The position numbers were made by a program, and so were the translations under genes. Shown piece by piece: positions 1 to 8,237 of a stretch of 38,086 nucleotides of DNA (the first letter of the stretch is position 1; each line of letters opens with the position of its first letter). Source of the DNA: Bacteroidales bacterium (GTDB taxonomy: Bacteria > Bacteroidota > Bacteroidia > Bacteroidales > JAFGXI01); the NCBI GenBank assembly GCA_027064025.1, contig JAMOQL010000208.1, positions 1 to 38,086 of the forward strand, written 5' to 3'. The notes beneath the pieces are model-generated. The model was not told the origin of the DNA. It saw nothing but the letters and a program-made list of their open reading frames with translations, and ran no database searches.

Positions 1-84
1 GTTGGTTACTCCAATATATAGAACGGTTTTGTTTTTATTTGTGAGTATGTAAATGAAATAGTTATGGGTTCCTATTGGTTTCAT
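1..84 (-). CDS. GIY-YIG nuclease family protein, N-terminal fragment
   Basis: Partial gene: reading the minus strand from an ATG at 84-82 gives 28 open codons to the window edge. The translation contains FIYIL (residues 10-14) and YIGVTN (23-28). FIY and YIG are separated by 10 residues, the arrangement of the first two strands of the GIY-YIG nuclease fold in small single-domain YhbQ/UvrC-N-like proteins. Family members are metal-dependent DNA nucleases, though the role of the short stand-alone ones in Bacteroidota is not established. The catalytic Arg and Glu lie beyond the edge, so activity cannot be judged. A near-consensus -7 element (TATCTTTA, 96-89) lies only four bases before the ATG. 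The gene sits directly next to palindromic repeats at 108-238. Family assignment is fairly sure despite the short length because both signature strands are present. Confidence 0.72.
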   Translation of the reverse strand, partial: MKPIGTHNYFIYILTNKNKTVLYIGVTN

Positions 85-107
85 AATCTAAAGATAGAAT
101 AATATTT

Positions 108-238
108 TGTCATTTTGAGTTTGTGAATAAATCGAGAGATTTGTCATTTCGACCTTGTGGAGAAATCTAAAAGATCAAATATTTTATAGCATTACAGTTT
201 AGATATCTCGACTTCGCTATGCTTCAGTCGATATGACA
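108..238. repeat. Dispersed imperfect palindromic repeat, compound copy
   Basis: Three degenerate units lie together: 108-140 starting TGTCATTTTGAG, 142-168 starting TGTCATTTCGAC and ending GAGAAATCT, and an inverted unit 201-238 starting AGATATCTCGAC and ending GTCGATATGACA. Units two and three form an imperfect inverted repeat: TGTCATTTCGAC pairs with GTCGATATGACA, and GAGAAATCT with AGATATCTC, one mismatch each. Unit three is 32/38 identical, without gaps, to 3297-3334. Repeats of this general sequence are familiar in Bacteroidota intergenic DNA; that is from memory, not a search. No ORF lies inside. Confidence 0.7.
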
Positions 239-246
239 GGAGGTTA

Positions 247-284
247 TAAAAAAGCCTCTAAGAACTTAATGTCCTTAGAGGCTT
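247..284 (-). terminator. Rho-independent terminator of the T9SS cargo gene
   Basis: On the minus strand an 11-bp perfect stem (AAGCCTCTAAG at 284-274 with CTTAGAGGCTT at 262-252) and an 11-base loop are followed by a T tract (253-248). It begins 23 bases after the stop codon of the gene at 307-3123, so it serves that gene. It stands between the gene and the palindromic repeat. Confidence 0.9.
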
Positions 285-306
285 GTATTAAAATACCCAA
301 AAGAGG

Positions 307-3123
307 TTATTTTGTAAGAACAATTTTCTGAGTAGCAACTTCGTTGTTATTGATAATCTTAACAATGTAGTTTCCTGCATTGAAAGAAGATAAATCGATA
401 GTAGTTGTAGCAGAAGCATTAGCTTCAGTGTATACAGCTTCACCAATCATATTGTAAACAATAACTTGAGCTCCTTCTACACCTTCAACTTTTACTAAAC
501 CTGTAGTTGGGTTAGGATAAACATTGAATTTAGAGTTAGAATTAACTTGTTTTAATCCAGAAGTTAAATCTAAATTTACTGCAGTAGCATTTACAATTTC
601 TCCAGTAGCATTATCGATAACAATAGCAACATATTCAGTATTGTTTTCGTTGTTATCTGCAGGAATAGATCCTGAGTAAGAATGAGTAATAGCTACATTA
701 TATGTAACATCTGCAGCACTTAAAGCAGTACCTGCCCATCCATCAACTAATTGACGACCTACATGGTTGTATACCATATTTGCAGCAGGAACATAACCAG
801 CTCCTTGTCCATCATCAATAGTACCTTCAACAGTATAATCAAAGCCATCCCAATCTGTCATTGCACCATAACCACCACCTTGGTAGTAGTCATGTTGTCT
901 CCATTCATCTGTTGTACCAGAAACACCATTTTCCACAACAATAAGTGCTGTGTTGTAATTAGCATTAGTAATATCTAAAGCAAATGTAGTTGCAACTTCA
1001 ACAGTAAAGTTACGAGTTGTTGTATTCCATGTTTGAGAAGTAATATCAATTTTAGCAACTGGAGTTTCTAATAATTGAGCTTGGTATGCAGGTTCTAAGC
1101 TAGATAAACCAGGATCAACTTCAGTAGAATGTCTGTCAATAATTCCAGAAGGGTATCCTCCAATATATCCACCGATAGCAGCATCGTATGCAGTAACTGT
1201 CATTGGGTCACCATTGTGCACGCCAATACCAATCCATGTTCCGTCAGTAATGTTATGAGCCATAGTGTTAAGTCCTACAAGACCTCTAACACACCAGCCA
1301 CACCATGTTCCTGTTCCTTCTTCGTAAACAACATTTTTAGCGAAAACTTCATTTACAACTAAAATGTTTTTAGACATTACGTTATCAGAAGCATCCTCGT
1401 CAGTATTTCCATTAGGATTAGTTAAGGTAACCTCAATAGTATGTTGTCCTGTTGTTGCAGTCCATTGAACATTATGAGTAAAATCGTATGTTGCACCAGG
1501 AGCAATAGATACACCAGTTACATTATAAACAGCAGATGCAGCACCACCATCAATTGTATAAACTACATCGAAAGAAGTTAATGGACCTTGGTTTCCAAGG
1601 TTTCTAACTGTACCTGTAATGTCAATATTACTAGGAGTAGTTGCTACAGGAGTATTGATTGAAACCATTGCAACATTGTCATTTACTGGAATAACTGTTG
1701 CTAAAATAGCATTAAGTTCAAATAAATTAGGGAATCCAATAGAAGCCATTTCTGAAAAAGTAGTTCCATCAGTAGAAGCCCAACCTTTGTCTGCAACATA
1801 TCTAGTATCTGTTCCTAAACTCATAAAAGAAGCTGCTGCTAAATTATCAACAACAATTAATACTTCTTGTCCAGCAGTTACGCTAACAGGAACCATAAAA
1901 TCTTCAGTGTAGATAGCGTCTTGGTCAGTAACAGAAATAGTTCCTGTTTCTGCTAGTAAGTTACCTAATGTATTACCTGTAAATTCATATACCTTAACAG
2001 TACAGTCATATGCTGTCGCTCCAGCTGTAATATGGAAAGAAACTCCAGTTAAATCATCATTGGTATTAAATACAAATTTGTTTCCTAACATAGCTCCACT
2101 ACTAGCTCCTAATTGACCTGCATTAACACCATTACTGTATGATAATACATCATCAGTTATTGTAATTGTTTTAGAGTCTGTATTATTTGAAGGGTCAAAA
2201 TCATTACTAATACTAGCCTCGTATGTAAACTCATAAGTTCCATTAGCAGTAGGAGTAAATGCAGAACCTGCAGTCACAGTTTCTGTAATACCATTAGCCA
2301 TAGGTACAGTAATAGCTGAAGCATCTGTATAAGATTGTCCAGTAACAGCAAAATCTACATTTGTAGCATCTGTTAATTCAGAACCTGCATTTACAACTGT
2401 TGAAGCAGGAGTAATAGCCATTACTTGTGCTGAAGGAAGAATAGTATATACTTCTGATAAAGTTCCTGTTACTTGAAGATCTGGAACAGGAGGAATAGCG
2501 ATTTGAGGACCTGCGAAATTATCAATTTTAATGTTGTAAGAACCGTAGTCAGAAACTCCTCTAAATCTTACTTTTACGGTGCTTCCTGTATAATCGGTTC
2601 CGTTAAAAGCAGTAAAGTCAACAGAATGAACAACAGCTGCATTACCAGCAGTTCCTGCAATTACATTAGTGGCATCTTCGTTCCATGTAGAACCATTGTC
2701 ATCAGAAACAGCTATATATAACTCTCCTGCATCACCATAATCTCCACCTATTAAGAAGTATTCAAGATCAAAAGTCATTGTAGCATCACCACTTGTAATA
2801 GAAAGAGATGGTGTTGTGATTGTACCTTCATTTCCTGAAGCATAATTCCACATATCGAAGAAGCAACGATTATCAGTTCCTGATCCGTCATCTTCAATTT
2901 TCCAAGGATTATCAACGCTAGTTTCCCAACCAACAGGAATTGTTGTAGATGCATTAAAATCTTCTAATAAAGCAGCGTTTATGCTATGATTAGTAGTTTG
3001 ATGAGCAATAGCAGAATGAACTGTTCTTGTATTGGCTATGTCACCTTTTCTAAGATTACTTTGCCCAAAACTTACAGAGCTCATCAGAACGACTGCAAGT
3101 ACGAGAGATAAAATTTTTCTCAT
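307..3123 (-). CDS. Secreted T9SS cargo protein with Omp28-like CxxC domain and type A sorting signal
   Basis: A 938-residue exported protein. The N-terminus has a signal peptide (MRKILSLVLAVVLMSSVSFG, cleavage after about residue 20). Next comes a choice-of-anchor-J-like beta-sandwich (about 50-205), beginning LLEDFNAS and containing an aromatic-rich WKIEDDG segment. Repetitive Ig/CARDB-like modules fill about 215-590. An Omp28-type domain follows (about 595-850) with a thioredoxin-like motif, EGTGTWCGWC, with cysteines at 608 and 611. The last 70 residues (starting FNVYPNPTTG) form a type A sorting domain ending in KIVLTK, which directs export by the type IX system and surface anchoring or release. 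Omp28 proteins are outer-membrane or secreted proteins of uncertain function; the CGWC pair suggests thiol chemistry or a structural disulfide. Monocistronic, with its own terminator at 284-247. Function beyond secretion is not recognised. Confidence 0.9.
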   Translation of the reverse strand: MRKILSLVLAVVLMSSVSFGQSNLRKGDIANTRTVHSAIAHQTTNHSINAALLEDFNASTTIPVGWETSVDNPWKIEDDGSGTDNRCFFDMWNYASGNEGTITTPSLSITSGDATMTFDLEYFLIGGDYGDAGELYIAVSDDNGSTWNEDATNVIAGTAGNAAVVHSVDFTAFNGTDYTGSTVKVRFRGVSDYGSYNIKIDNFAGPQIAIPPVPDLQVTGTLSEVYTILPSAQVMAITPASTVVNAGSELTDATNVDFAVTGQSYTDASAITVPMANGITETVTAGSAFTPTANGTYEFTYEASISNDFDPSNNTDSKTITITDDVLSYSNGVNAGQLGASSGAMLGNKFVFNTNDDLTGVSFHITAGATAYDCTVKVYEFTGNTLGNLLAETGTISVTDQDAIYTEDFMVPVSVTAGQEVLIVVDNLAAASFMSLGTDTRYVADKGWASTDGTTFSEMASIGFPNLFELNAILATVIPVNDNVAMVSINTPVATTPSNIDITGTVRNLGNQGPLTSFDVVYTIDGGAASAVYNVTGVSIAPGATYDFTHNVQWTATTGQHTIEVTLTNPNGNTDEDASDNVMSKNILVVNEVFAKNVVYEEGTGTWCGWCVRGLVGLNTMAHNITDGTWIGIGVHNGDPMTVTAYDAAIGGYIGGYPSGIIDRHSTEVDPGLSSLEPAYQAQLLETPVAKIDITSQTWNTTTRNFTVEVATTFALDITNANYNTALIVVENGVSGTTDEWRQHDYYQGGGYGAMTDWDGFDYTVEGTIDDGQGAGYVPAANMVYNHVGRQLVDGWAGTALSAADVTYNVAITHSYSGSIPADNNENNTEYVAIVIDNATGEIVNATAVNLDLTSGLKQVNSNSKFNVYPNPTTGLVKVEGVEGAQVIVYNMIGEAVYTEANASATTTIDLSSFNAGNYIVKIINNNEVATQKIVLTK

Positions 3124-3124
3124 A

Positions 3125-3170
3125 GTTTTAAAATTTAAGATTAATATTAATTTTTGTTTTAAAATTTAAG
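3125..3170. repeat. 15-bp direct repeat in the leader of the T9SS cargo gene
   Basis: GTTTTAAAATTTAAG occurs at 3125-3139 and again at 3156-3170, separated by an AT-rich 16-base spacer. Both lie immediately upstream of the ATG at 3123. The unit itself contains the palindrome AAATTT. It could be a paired protein-binding site or an AT-rich leader; no consensus -7 box was found in this gap. Confidence 0.45.
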
Positions 3171-3296
3171 TCTGCAATTTACGGAATTGTAATTGTATAA
3201 TCAAAATAATTAATCAATTATTGCTCATTTGTTGCCTATGTGTTACCCTTTTTTAATTCATTAACAATGAATTATTAACGGCGGTTATAAAGCTTA

Positions 3297-3366
3297 AGAT
3301 ATCTCGACTATGCTTTGCTTCGATCGATGTGACAATAAAAAGGTTTCGCTCCTGTCGATATAACGG
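3297..3366. repeat. Second copy of the dispersed palindromic repeat
   Basis: 3297-3334 starts AGATATCTCGACT and ends TGTGACA. It matches 201-238 at 32 of 38 positions without gaps. A further degenerate half unit (TTTCGCTCCTGTCGATATAA) follows at 3344-3363. It lies in the 252-base gap between two minus-strand genes, which otherwise holds only AT-rich DNA and the 15-bp direct repeat. Together with 108-238 it brackets the T9SS cargo gene. Confidence 0.65.
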
Positions 3367-3375
3367 TAATAAATA

Positions 3376-4701
3376 CTAATTTGAAGAATAAAAAATATAT
3401 TTCAAAACTTTTCTGCTTGTAAAATCATTTCTTAAAAATGATAACAAAAAGAAAAACACAAAAATAAGTGCAGGGATTTTGTATCGAACGATGGCTCCTA
3501 ATATAGGTGTAACCAATCCAATAGTGATATAGAGGATTAATACAAATAGTAAAGAAAGCCAAATGAAAGGGAATTCTTCTTTTTTAGGAATGCGATATTT
3601 AAAGATTAACATTAAAGCAATAATTAGAATAAGAAGATTTTGAAATAGGTCGGGGAGGTAAAGTGGGTTTGTGAAATTGTATAGCCCAGGTTTAAACATA
3701 ACATTAGAAAAGGCTTTTGGGGTATTATAAATAAGTGAACTTAAGCTAGGATACAATTTGTTTATTTCGATTTGACTACCAACTTTCTGACTTTGTTCGC
3801 TTAGATTAATAGTTTCGTAGAAAGCATTTTGTTTTTGCGAGAGTTTTTCGAAGAGATTAAAGTGTGTAAAAGTTAATAACCAGAAAGTGAAAATTAGAAT
3901 TATTGAACTTCCTAATACAATTAAACTTTGTTTTTTGAAATTGAAATTTTCTTTGGATTTAAAAAGGATAAATATGAATATAGGGAAGCATAGAGCTAAA
4001 AGAACGTACGGCTTAATAAGAAAAGCAAGAATAAAAAAAGGGATACTTGAAACTAGATATATTAATTTCCAATTTTTGACCCATTTCCCGATGAAGAAAA
4101 GTAAGAATCCTATAGAAAAAATAATAAGAGGTTCTTTGAGGATGCTCGATGACCAAAGAATAAATGTTGGTAATAGAAATGTAACAAGGAGAATTAATAT
4201 GGGATTAATTTGAGATTGTCTTTTTACAAATCTAAAAATAGCAAGCTGCCCTAAAAAACCAATAAAGCTCATAAATAATGAATGAATATATATATTGCTT
4301 GCCGAAATAAAACCAAAAAGAACATTTAATAAAATGACGATTCGTTTTTCATGAATTAAGAAATCGATTGAGGAACTGTCCCAATATCGAAGCTTGATAT
4401 ATTGCTCGTGAACTTCGGACATATTAATATTATGTCCTAAAAGAATGTTCCAAAAAATATTGGGCTGATTTAAATAGAGGTTTTTTAAATGTAGGGCATC
4501 ATTAAAATAAATGTAGATATCGGATTGTTTAGGATCGTAAAAATGACCATATAAGTATACAAGAGCAAAGCCTGTAAGAGCCTTAAATGCAAATAATGCT
4601 ATTATGACAAGGGATTTGATTCCTGAGTGCTTAATCCATTTCCATTTGATAAGCCAAACAGATAGAATTATAAAATAAAATAATAGAAGTATAAAAAACA
4701 T
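3376..4701 (-). CDS. Polytopic inner-membrane protein of unknown function
   Basis: A 441-residue, very hydrophobic protein with roughly 10-12 membrane segments. Examples begin near FILLLFYFIILSVWLI at the N-terminus and near LLILIIALMLIF in the last third. Two longer polar stretches, about residues 50-115 and 280-345, are likely external loops. The layout recalls polysaccharide polymerase/ligase (Wzy-like) or GT-C glycosyltransferase proteins, but I see no diagnostic motif and the neighbours are not polysaccharide genes. A consensus -7 element lies 21 bases before the ATG (4729-4722), so it is probably transcribed alone. It ends just before the 3297-3366 repeat. I do not recognise the family. 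Confidence 0.75.
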   Translation of the reverse strand: MFFILLLFYFIILSVWLIKWKWIKHSGIKSLVIIALFAFKALTGFALVYLYGHFYDPKQSDIYIYFNDALHLKNLYLNQPNIFWNILLGHNINMSEVHEQYIKLRYWDSSSIDFLIHEKRIVILLNVLFGFISASNIYIHSLFMSFIGFLGQLAIFRFVKRQSQINPILILLVTFLLPTFILWSSSILKEPLIIFSIGFLLFFIGKWVKNWKLIYLVSSIPFFILAFLIKPYVLLALCFPIFIFILFKSKENFNFKKQSLIVLGSSIILIFTFWLLTFTHFNLFEKLSQKQNAFYETINLSEQSQKVGSQIEINKLYPSLSSLIYNTPKAFSNVMFKPGLYNFTNPLYLPDLFQNLLILIIALMLIFKYRIPKKEEFPFIWLSLLFVLILYITIGLVTPILGAIVRYKIPALIFVFFFLLSFLRNDFTSRKVLKYIFYSSN

Positions 4702-4721
4702 ATATGAATATTTTATGAGAA

Positions 4722-4729
4722 CAAATATA
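4722..4729 (-). promoter_or_regulatory. -7 promoter element for the membrane protein gene
   Basis: TATATTTG read on the minus strand matches the Bacteroidota -7 consensus TAnnTTTG exactly and sits 21 bases before the ATG at 4701. No clear -33 TTTG is found at the usual 19-21 base spacing. Confidence 0.5.
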
Positions 4730-4927
4730 CTTATTAAAATAATACCAATTTAATCGTAATTGTCTATTTTGTTAATCGGTTCATTTATAAACAGGTATAG
4801 TTTGTCTAGATGTTGCTTTTACCTCATTGGGTTAAATAAGTTTATTATTATAGAGCTTCAATTTAAGCTGATTATCTAAAGAATAGAATTTTTATTGAAA
4901 TAATCTGTTTATTATGAGTAGTGGTCA

Positions 4928-4935
4928 TATATTTG
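4928..4935 (+). promoter_or_regulatory. -7 promoter element for cysM; decides the start codon
   Basis: TATATTTG is an exact TAnnTTTG match 24 bases before the ATG at 4960. The -33 region is weak. Transcription would begin near 4942, so the in-frame GTG at 4921 would lie upstream of the transcript. This supports the ATG at 4960. Confidence 0.6.
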
Positions 4936-4959
4936 CATCTTATTAATTATAGATATTTA

Positions 4960-5868
4960 ATGATACACGAAGATATTATACAAACCATAGGAGATACTCC
5001 ATTAGTAAGAATAAACCGTCTTAATCCAAATCCGATGGTAGAGATTGTTGCTAAAATTGAAGGACGAAATCCTACTGGTGGCATAAAAGATAGGATTGCC
5101 CTAAAAATGATTGAGCAGGCAGAGGCTGTTGGAACTTTGACAAAAAATAAAACGATTATCGAAGCCACTTCGGGGAATACAGGAATAGGCTTGGCAATGA
5201 TTGCTGCTGTTAAAGGTTACAAAATAGAAATTGTAATGAGCGAGGCTGTTTCTGTAGAACGAAGAAAAATTATTCAATCGTATGGCGGTAAAGTTGTGCT
5301 AACTAAAAAAAGTATGGGAACCGATGGTGCAATTTTAAAAGTTAAAGAACTATGCGAAAACTTTCCAGAAAAGTATTTTAATACCGATCAATTTTCGAAT
5401 AAATATAATAAAATTGCTCATTATAAAACCACTGCCGAAGAAATTTGGAAGCAAACCAATGGTAAATTAGATTATTTTGTGTCTTCTATTGGGACCTCAG
5501 GAACTTTAATGGGTGTAGGGTCTGGTTTAAAAGAAAATGATCCGAGAATTAAAATTGTAGAGGCACAGCCTGTAAAGGGGCATTATATTCAAGGCTTAAA
5601 AAACATGCAAGAAGCCATAGTGCCATCTATTTATGATCCTTCAAAAATAGATGAAACTATAATGGTAGAAACGGAAGCGGCTTTTGAGATGGCTCGACAA
5701 ATTATTATGCAAGAAGGAATTTTTGTAGGAATGAGTAGTGGTGCAGCTTTATATGCTGCAATAGAAATAGCAAAAAAAATTGATAAAGGAAGAATTGTTG
5801 TTATTTTCCCCGATAGGGGAGAAAAATATTTAAGTACGGAGCTTTTTAATCCTATTCAGGATAATTAA
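4960..5868 (+). CDS. cysM: Cysteine synthase (O-acetylserine sulfhydrylase, CysM/CysK family)
   Basis: A PLP-dependent beta-replacement enzyme of 302 residues that makes L-cysteine from O-acetylserine (or a related activated serine) and sulfide in the cytosol. It shows the N-terminal IGDTPLVRI (10-18), the PLP lysine K43 in NPTGGIKDR, the phosphate/substrate loop TSGNTG (70-75), the GTSGTLMGVG loop, and the C-terminal DRGEKYLST. The short length and the DRG(E/D)(K/R)YLST ending resemble CysM more than CysK, but the true acceptor is not provable by reading. I chose ATG 4960 over an upstream in-frame GTG at 4921 because family members begin right before this point and a promoter overlaps the extension. 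The next gene starts 112 bases downstream. Confidence 0.9.
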   Translation: MIHEDIIQTIGDTPLVRINRLNPNPMVEIVAKIEGRNPTGGIKDRIALKMIEQAEAVGTLTKNKTIIEATSGNTGIGLAMIAAVKGYKIEIVMSEAVSVERRKIIQSYGGKVVLTKKSMGTDGAILKVKELCENFPEKYFNTDQFSNKYNKIAHYKTTAEEIWKQTNGKLDYFVSSIGTSGTLMGVGSGLKENDPRIKIVEAQPVKGHYIQGLKNMQEAIVPSIYDPSKIDETIMVETEAAFEMARQIIMQEGIFVGMSSGAALYAAIEIAKKIDKGRIVVIFPDRGEKYLSTELFNPIQDN

Positions 5869-5980
5869 TTTTGATGCTTGTATAGAGTAATATAATTATT
5901 CCAAAGTAAAACTTTGTAAGCTCTGCTTTGAGAATATTGATTTAGGATTAAGTAATAGTGATAAAAATAATATTATTGAA

Positions 5981-7606
5981 ATGAAAATATCAGGGAATAT
6001 AGTTGATGTTAGGAACAGAAGAATTTTTTCTGGAGAAATAACGGTCAAGGATTCGGAAATAACTAATATCGAAGAAAATAATAATCAGTACGATAATTAT
6101 ATAATGCCAGGTTTTATTAATGCCCATGTGCACATTGAAAGCTCAATGCTTTCGCCTTCATCTTTTGCGCATATAGCTGTAAAACATGGAACCGTGGCTA
6201 CGATTTCCGACCCGCATGAAATTGCTAATGTTTTGGGAATAAAGGGAATTGATTATATGATCGACAGTGCTAATAAAGTACCTTTCAAAGTATTTTTTGG
6301 TGCTCCATCCTGTGTTCCCGCAACCGCTTTCGAAACATCGGGAGCAATTATCGACGCCAAAGAGATTGAAAAACTCATTCAGCGTGATGATATTTGGTAT
6401 TTGTCCGAAATGATGAATTTCCCGGGAGTTATCTATAAAGATCAAGAAGTTCATGCAAAATTGAAATCGGCTCAAAAATATAATAAACCCATTGATGGGC
6501 ACGCACCTTTTTTGATGGGTGAAGATTTAAAGAAATATGCATCTGGAGGGATTACTACCGATCACGAATGTGTGACAATTGAGGAAGCTTTACAAAAAAT
6601 GGCTTTAGGAATTAAAGTTCAGATTAGAGAAGGCAGCGCAGCAAAGAACTTCGAAGCACTTCATTCTCTGATAAGCAAGAATCCAGATATGGTGATGCTC
6701 TGTACCGACGATTCTCACCCAGACGACCTTATTAATGGTTTTGTAAACCTAATAGTTAAAAGAGCCGTAGATTATGGACACAATATTTTTGATGTTTTGC
6801 AAACTGTAACCACCAATGTTGTAGATCATTATAATATTCCTGTTGGGCTTTTACAGGAAGGCGATTCTGCTGATTTTATTGTGGTCGATAATCTAAAAGA
6901 TTTTAATACTCAAGCCACTTATATCAATGGAGAATTAGTTTTCGATGGCAAAAAAACATTATTCGATATCCCTACTTCTGCTCCTATTAATCGTTTCGAT
7001 AGGGCAGTAATTAAATCAAAAGGTTTAGCTCAAGTGATTACAAAAGGATCTGTTCTTAAAATTATTGAAGCATATAATGGAGATCTTACTACAGGTGTTT
7101 TTAAATATAAAGTAAATAAGGATTATTCTAATTTTGAATCAGATTTAGATCAAGATATTCTAAAAATGGTTGTGTTAAGTCGTTACGATCAATCACCAGT
7201 TCAGGTAGCTTATGTCAAGGGATTTGGATTAAAAACAGGTGCATTTGCCTCTAGTATAGCGCACGATAGTCATAATATTATTGCCGTTGGAACCAATGAT
7301 AATGATTTGTTATCGGCTATTAATTTATTAATTGATAACAAAGGAGGAATAGCTTTTGCAGAAGGTAATAATAATGAAAGTTTACCCCTCGAAATTGCAG
7401 GGCTTATGAGTAATAAAAGCATTGAGGAGATTGCAAAAAGATATAAATCTATCGATGATAGAATTAAAGAAGCAGGTTCTACGCTTTACGCACCTTTAAT
7501 GACAGCCGCCTTTATGTCGCTTTTGGTTATTCCTAAATTAAAATTAGGTGACAAAGGTTTGTTTGATGTGGAGACTTTTTCTTTTACCGATTTGATAGAA
7601 AAATAA
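5981..7606 (+). CDS. ade: Adenine deaminase
   Basis: A 541-residue amidohydrolase-superfamily enzyme that deaminates adenine to hypoxanthine in purine salvage. Visible are the metal-binding NAHVHIESSML (H49, H51) after strand PGFI, the DPHEIANV segment typical of this family, IDGHAPFL, TTDHECV, and CTDDSHPDDL with its metal-site aspartates. The long C-terminal half, ending with a GIAFAEGNN segment and the LPLEIAGLMS stretch, is characteristic of Ade (about 540-600 residues) rather than of AMP or cytosine deaminases. It is complete. The gene for a small beta-barrel follows after 27 bases and trkA 34 bases later, consistent with co-transcription, though the three products have no obvious shared pathway. 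Confidence 0.95.
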   Translation: MKISGNIVDVRNRRIFSGEITVKDSEITNIEENNNQYDNYIMPGFINAHVHIESSMLSPSSFAHIAVKHGTVATISDPHEIANVLGIKGIDYMIDSANKVPFKVFFGAPSCVPATAFETSGAIIDAKEIEKLIQRDDIWYLSEMMNFPGVIYKDQEVHAKLKSAQKYNKPIDGHAPFLMGEDLKKYASGGITTDHECVTIEEALQKMALGIKVQIREGSAAKNFEALHSLISKNPDMVMLCTDDSHPDDLINGFVNLIVKRAVDYGHNIFDVLQTVTTNVVDHYNIPVGLLQEGDSADFIVVDNLKDFNTQATYINGELVFDGKKTLFDIPTSAPINRFDRAVIKSKGLAQVITKGSVLKIIEAYNGDLTTGVFKYKVNKDYSNFESDLDQDILKMVVLSRYDQSPVQVAYVKGFGLKTGAFASSIAHDSHNIIAVGTNDNDLLSAINLLIDNKGGIAFAEGNNNESLPLEIAGLMSNKSIEEIAKRYKSIDDRIKEAGSTLYAPLMTAAFMSLLVIPKLKLGDKGLFDVETFSFTDLIEK

Positions 7607-7633
7607 ATATATATACATAATATTAAAGAAATT

Positions 7634-8203
7634 ATGAGAAAATATATCTTGTTAACTTTGTGGGTTGTTTTTGGGGTAGAAACCATAGAGGCTCAGGTTA
7701 AAGTTAATCCGAATGTGGGGGTTACGTTTTCAAAATTATCGGATGGGGCATCTACAAAAATTCGCTCTTCATACGTAGTAGGGGTAGATGTTAGAATAGG
7801 AGGAACCTTAAATTTTATTCCTGGACTTTATTTTGGAAATGTAGGGACCGATATAGATTATAATAAAAATTCAGTCACTTATCAGTTTGATAATTCTATA
7901 AATACTTTGCAATTAAGAACCTTATTGGGTTTAAATATTGTGAATACAAAAGTATTAAGGATAAGAGCAATTGCAGGACCAACTTTACATTGGACTGTAA
8001 AATCGTTCGATATAGAGCAAAAGAATATTAATACAGCTATTGCTTTTTTGAATTTCGGAGCAGGGGTTGATTTGGGAATATTAACTTTGGATTTAAGGTA
8101 TGAATATGGCTTAACCAATGTTTTTGACGAATCGGGTCCGGAAAATATTAAAATTGACGCTAAAAATAATATCTTAATCTTTTCAGTCGGGTTGGTTTTT
8201 TAA
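7634..8203 (+). CDS. Small outer-membrane beta-barrel protein (PorT-like family)
   Basis: A 189-residue exported protein. A signal peptide (about residues 1-20, cleavage near IEAQ) is followed by alternating hydrophobic/polar strands: KVNPNVGVTFSKL, SSYVVGVDVRIGG, LNFIPGLYFGNVG, LQLRTLLGLNIVN, VLRIRAIAGPTLHW, LTLDLRYEYGLTNV. It ends in an aromatic residue (SVGLVF), the usual outer-membrane barrel insertion signal. This matches the outer-membrane beta-barrel (PF13568-type) families common in Bacteroidota. There are enough strands for an eight-stranded barrel. It lies between ade and trkA in a tight same-strand run. Ligand and function are not recognisable. Confidence 0.8.
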   Translation: MRKYILLTLWVVFGVETIEAQVKVNPNVGVTFSKLSDGASTKIRSSYVVGVDVRIGGTLNFIPGLYFGNVGTDIDYNKNSVTYQFDNSINTLQLRTLLGLNIVNTKVLRIRAIAGPTLHWTVKSFDIEQKNINTAIAFLNFGAGVDLGILTLDLRYEYGLTNVFDESGPENIKIDAKNNILIFSVGLVF

Positions 8204-8237
8204 ATCAAATTCAAGAAATATAAATTAATAATTAGAA

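Noticed and set aside
4921-4959. GTG-initiated extension of cysteine synthase by 13 codons
   Set aside because: An exact TATATTTG -7 element lies inside the extension, and family proteins start at the ATG at 4960.
5902-5916. Small hairpin CAAAG/CTTTG after cysM as a terminator
   Set aside because: The stem is only five base pairs and has no T tract.
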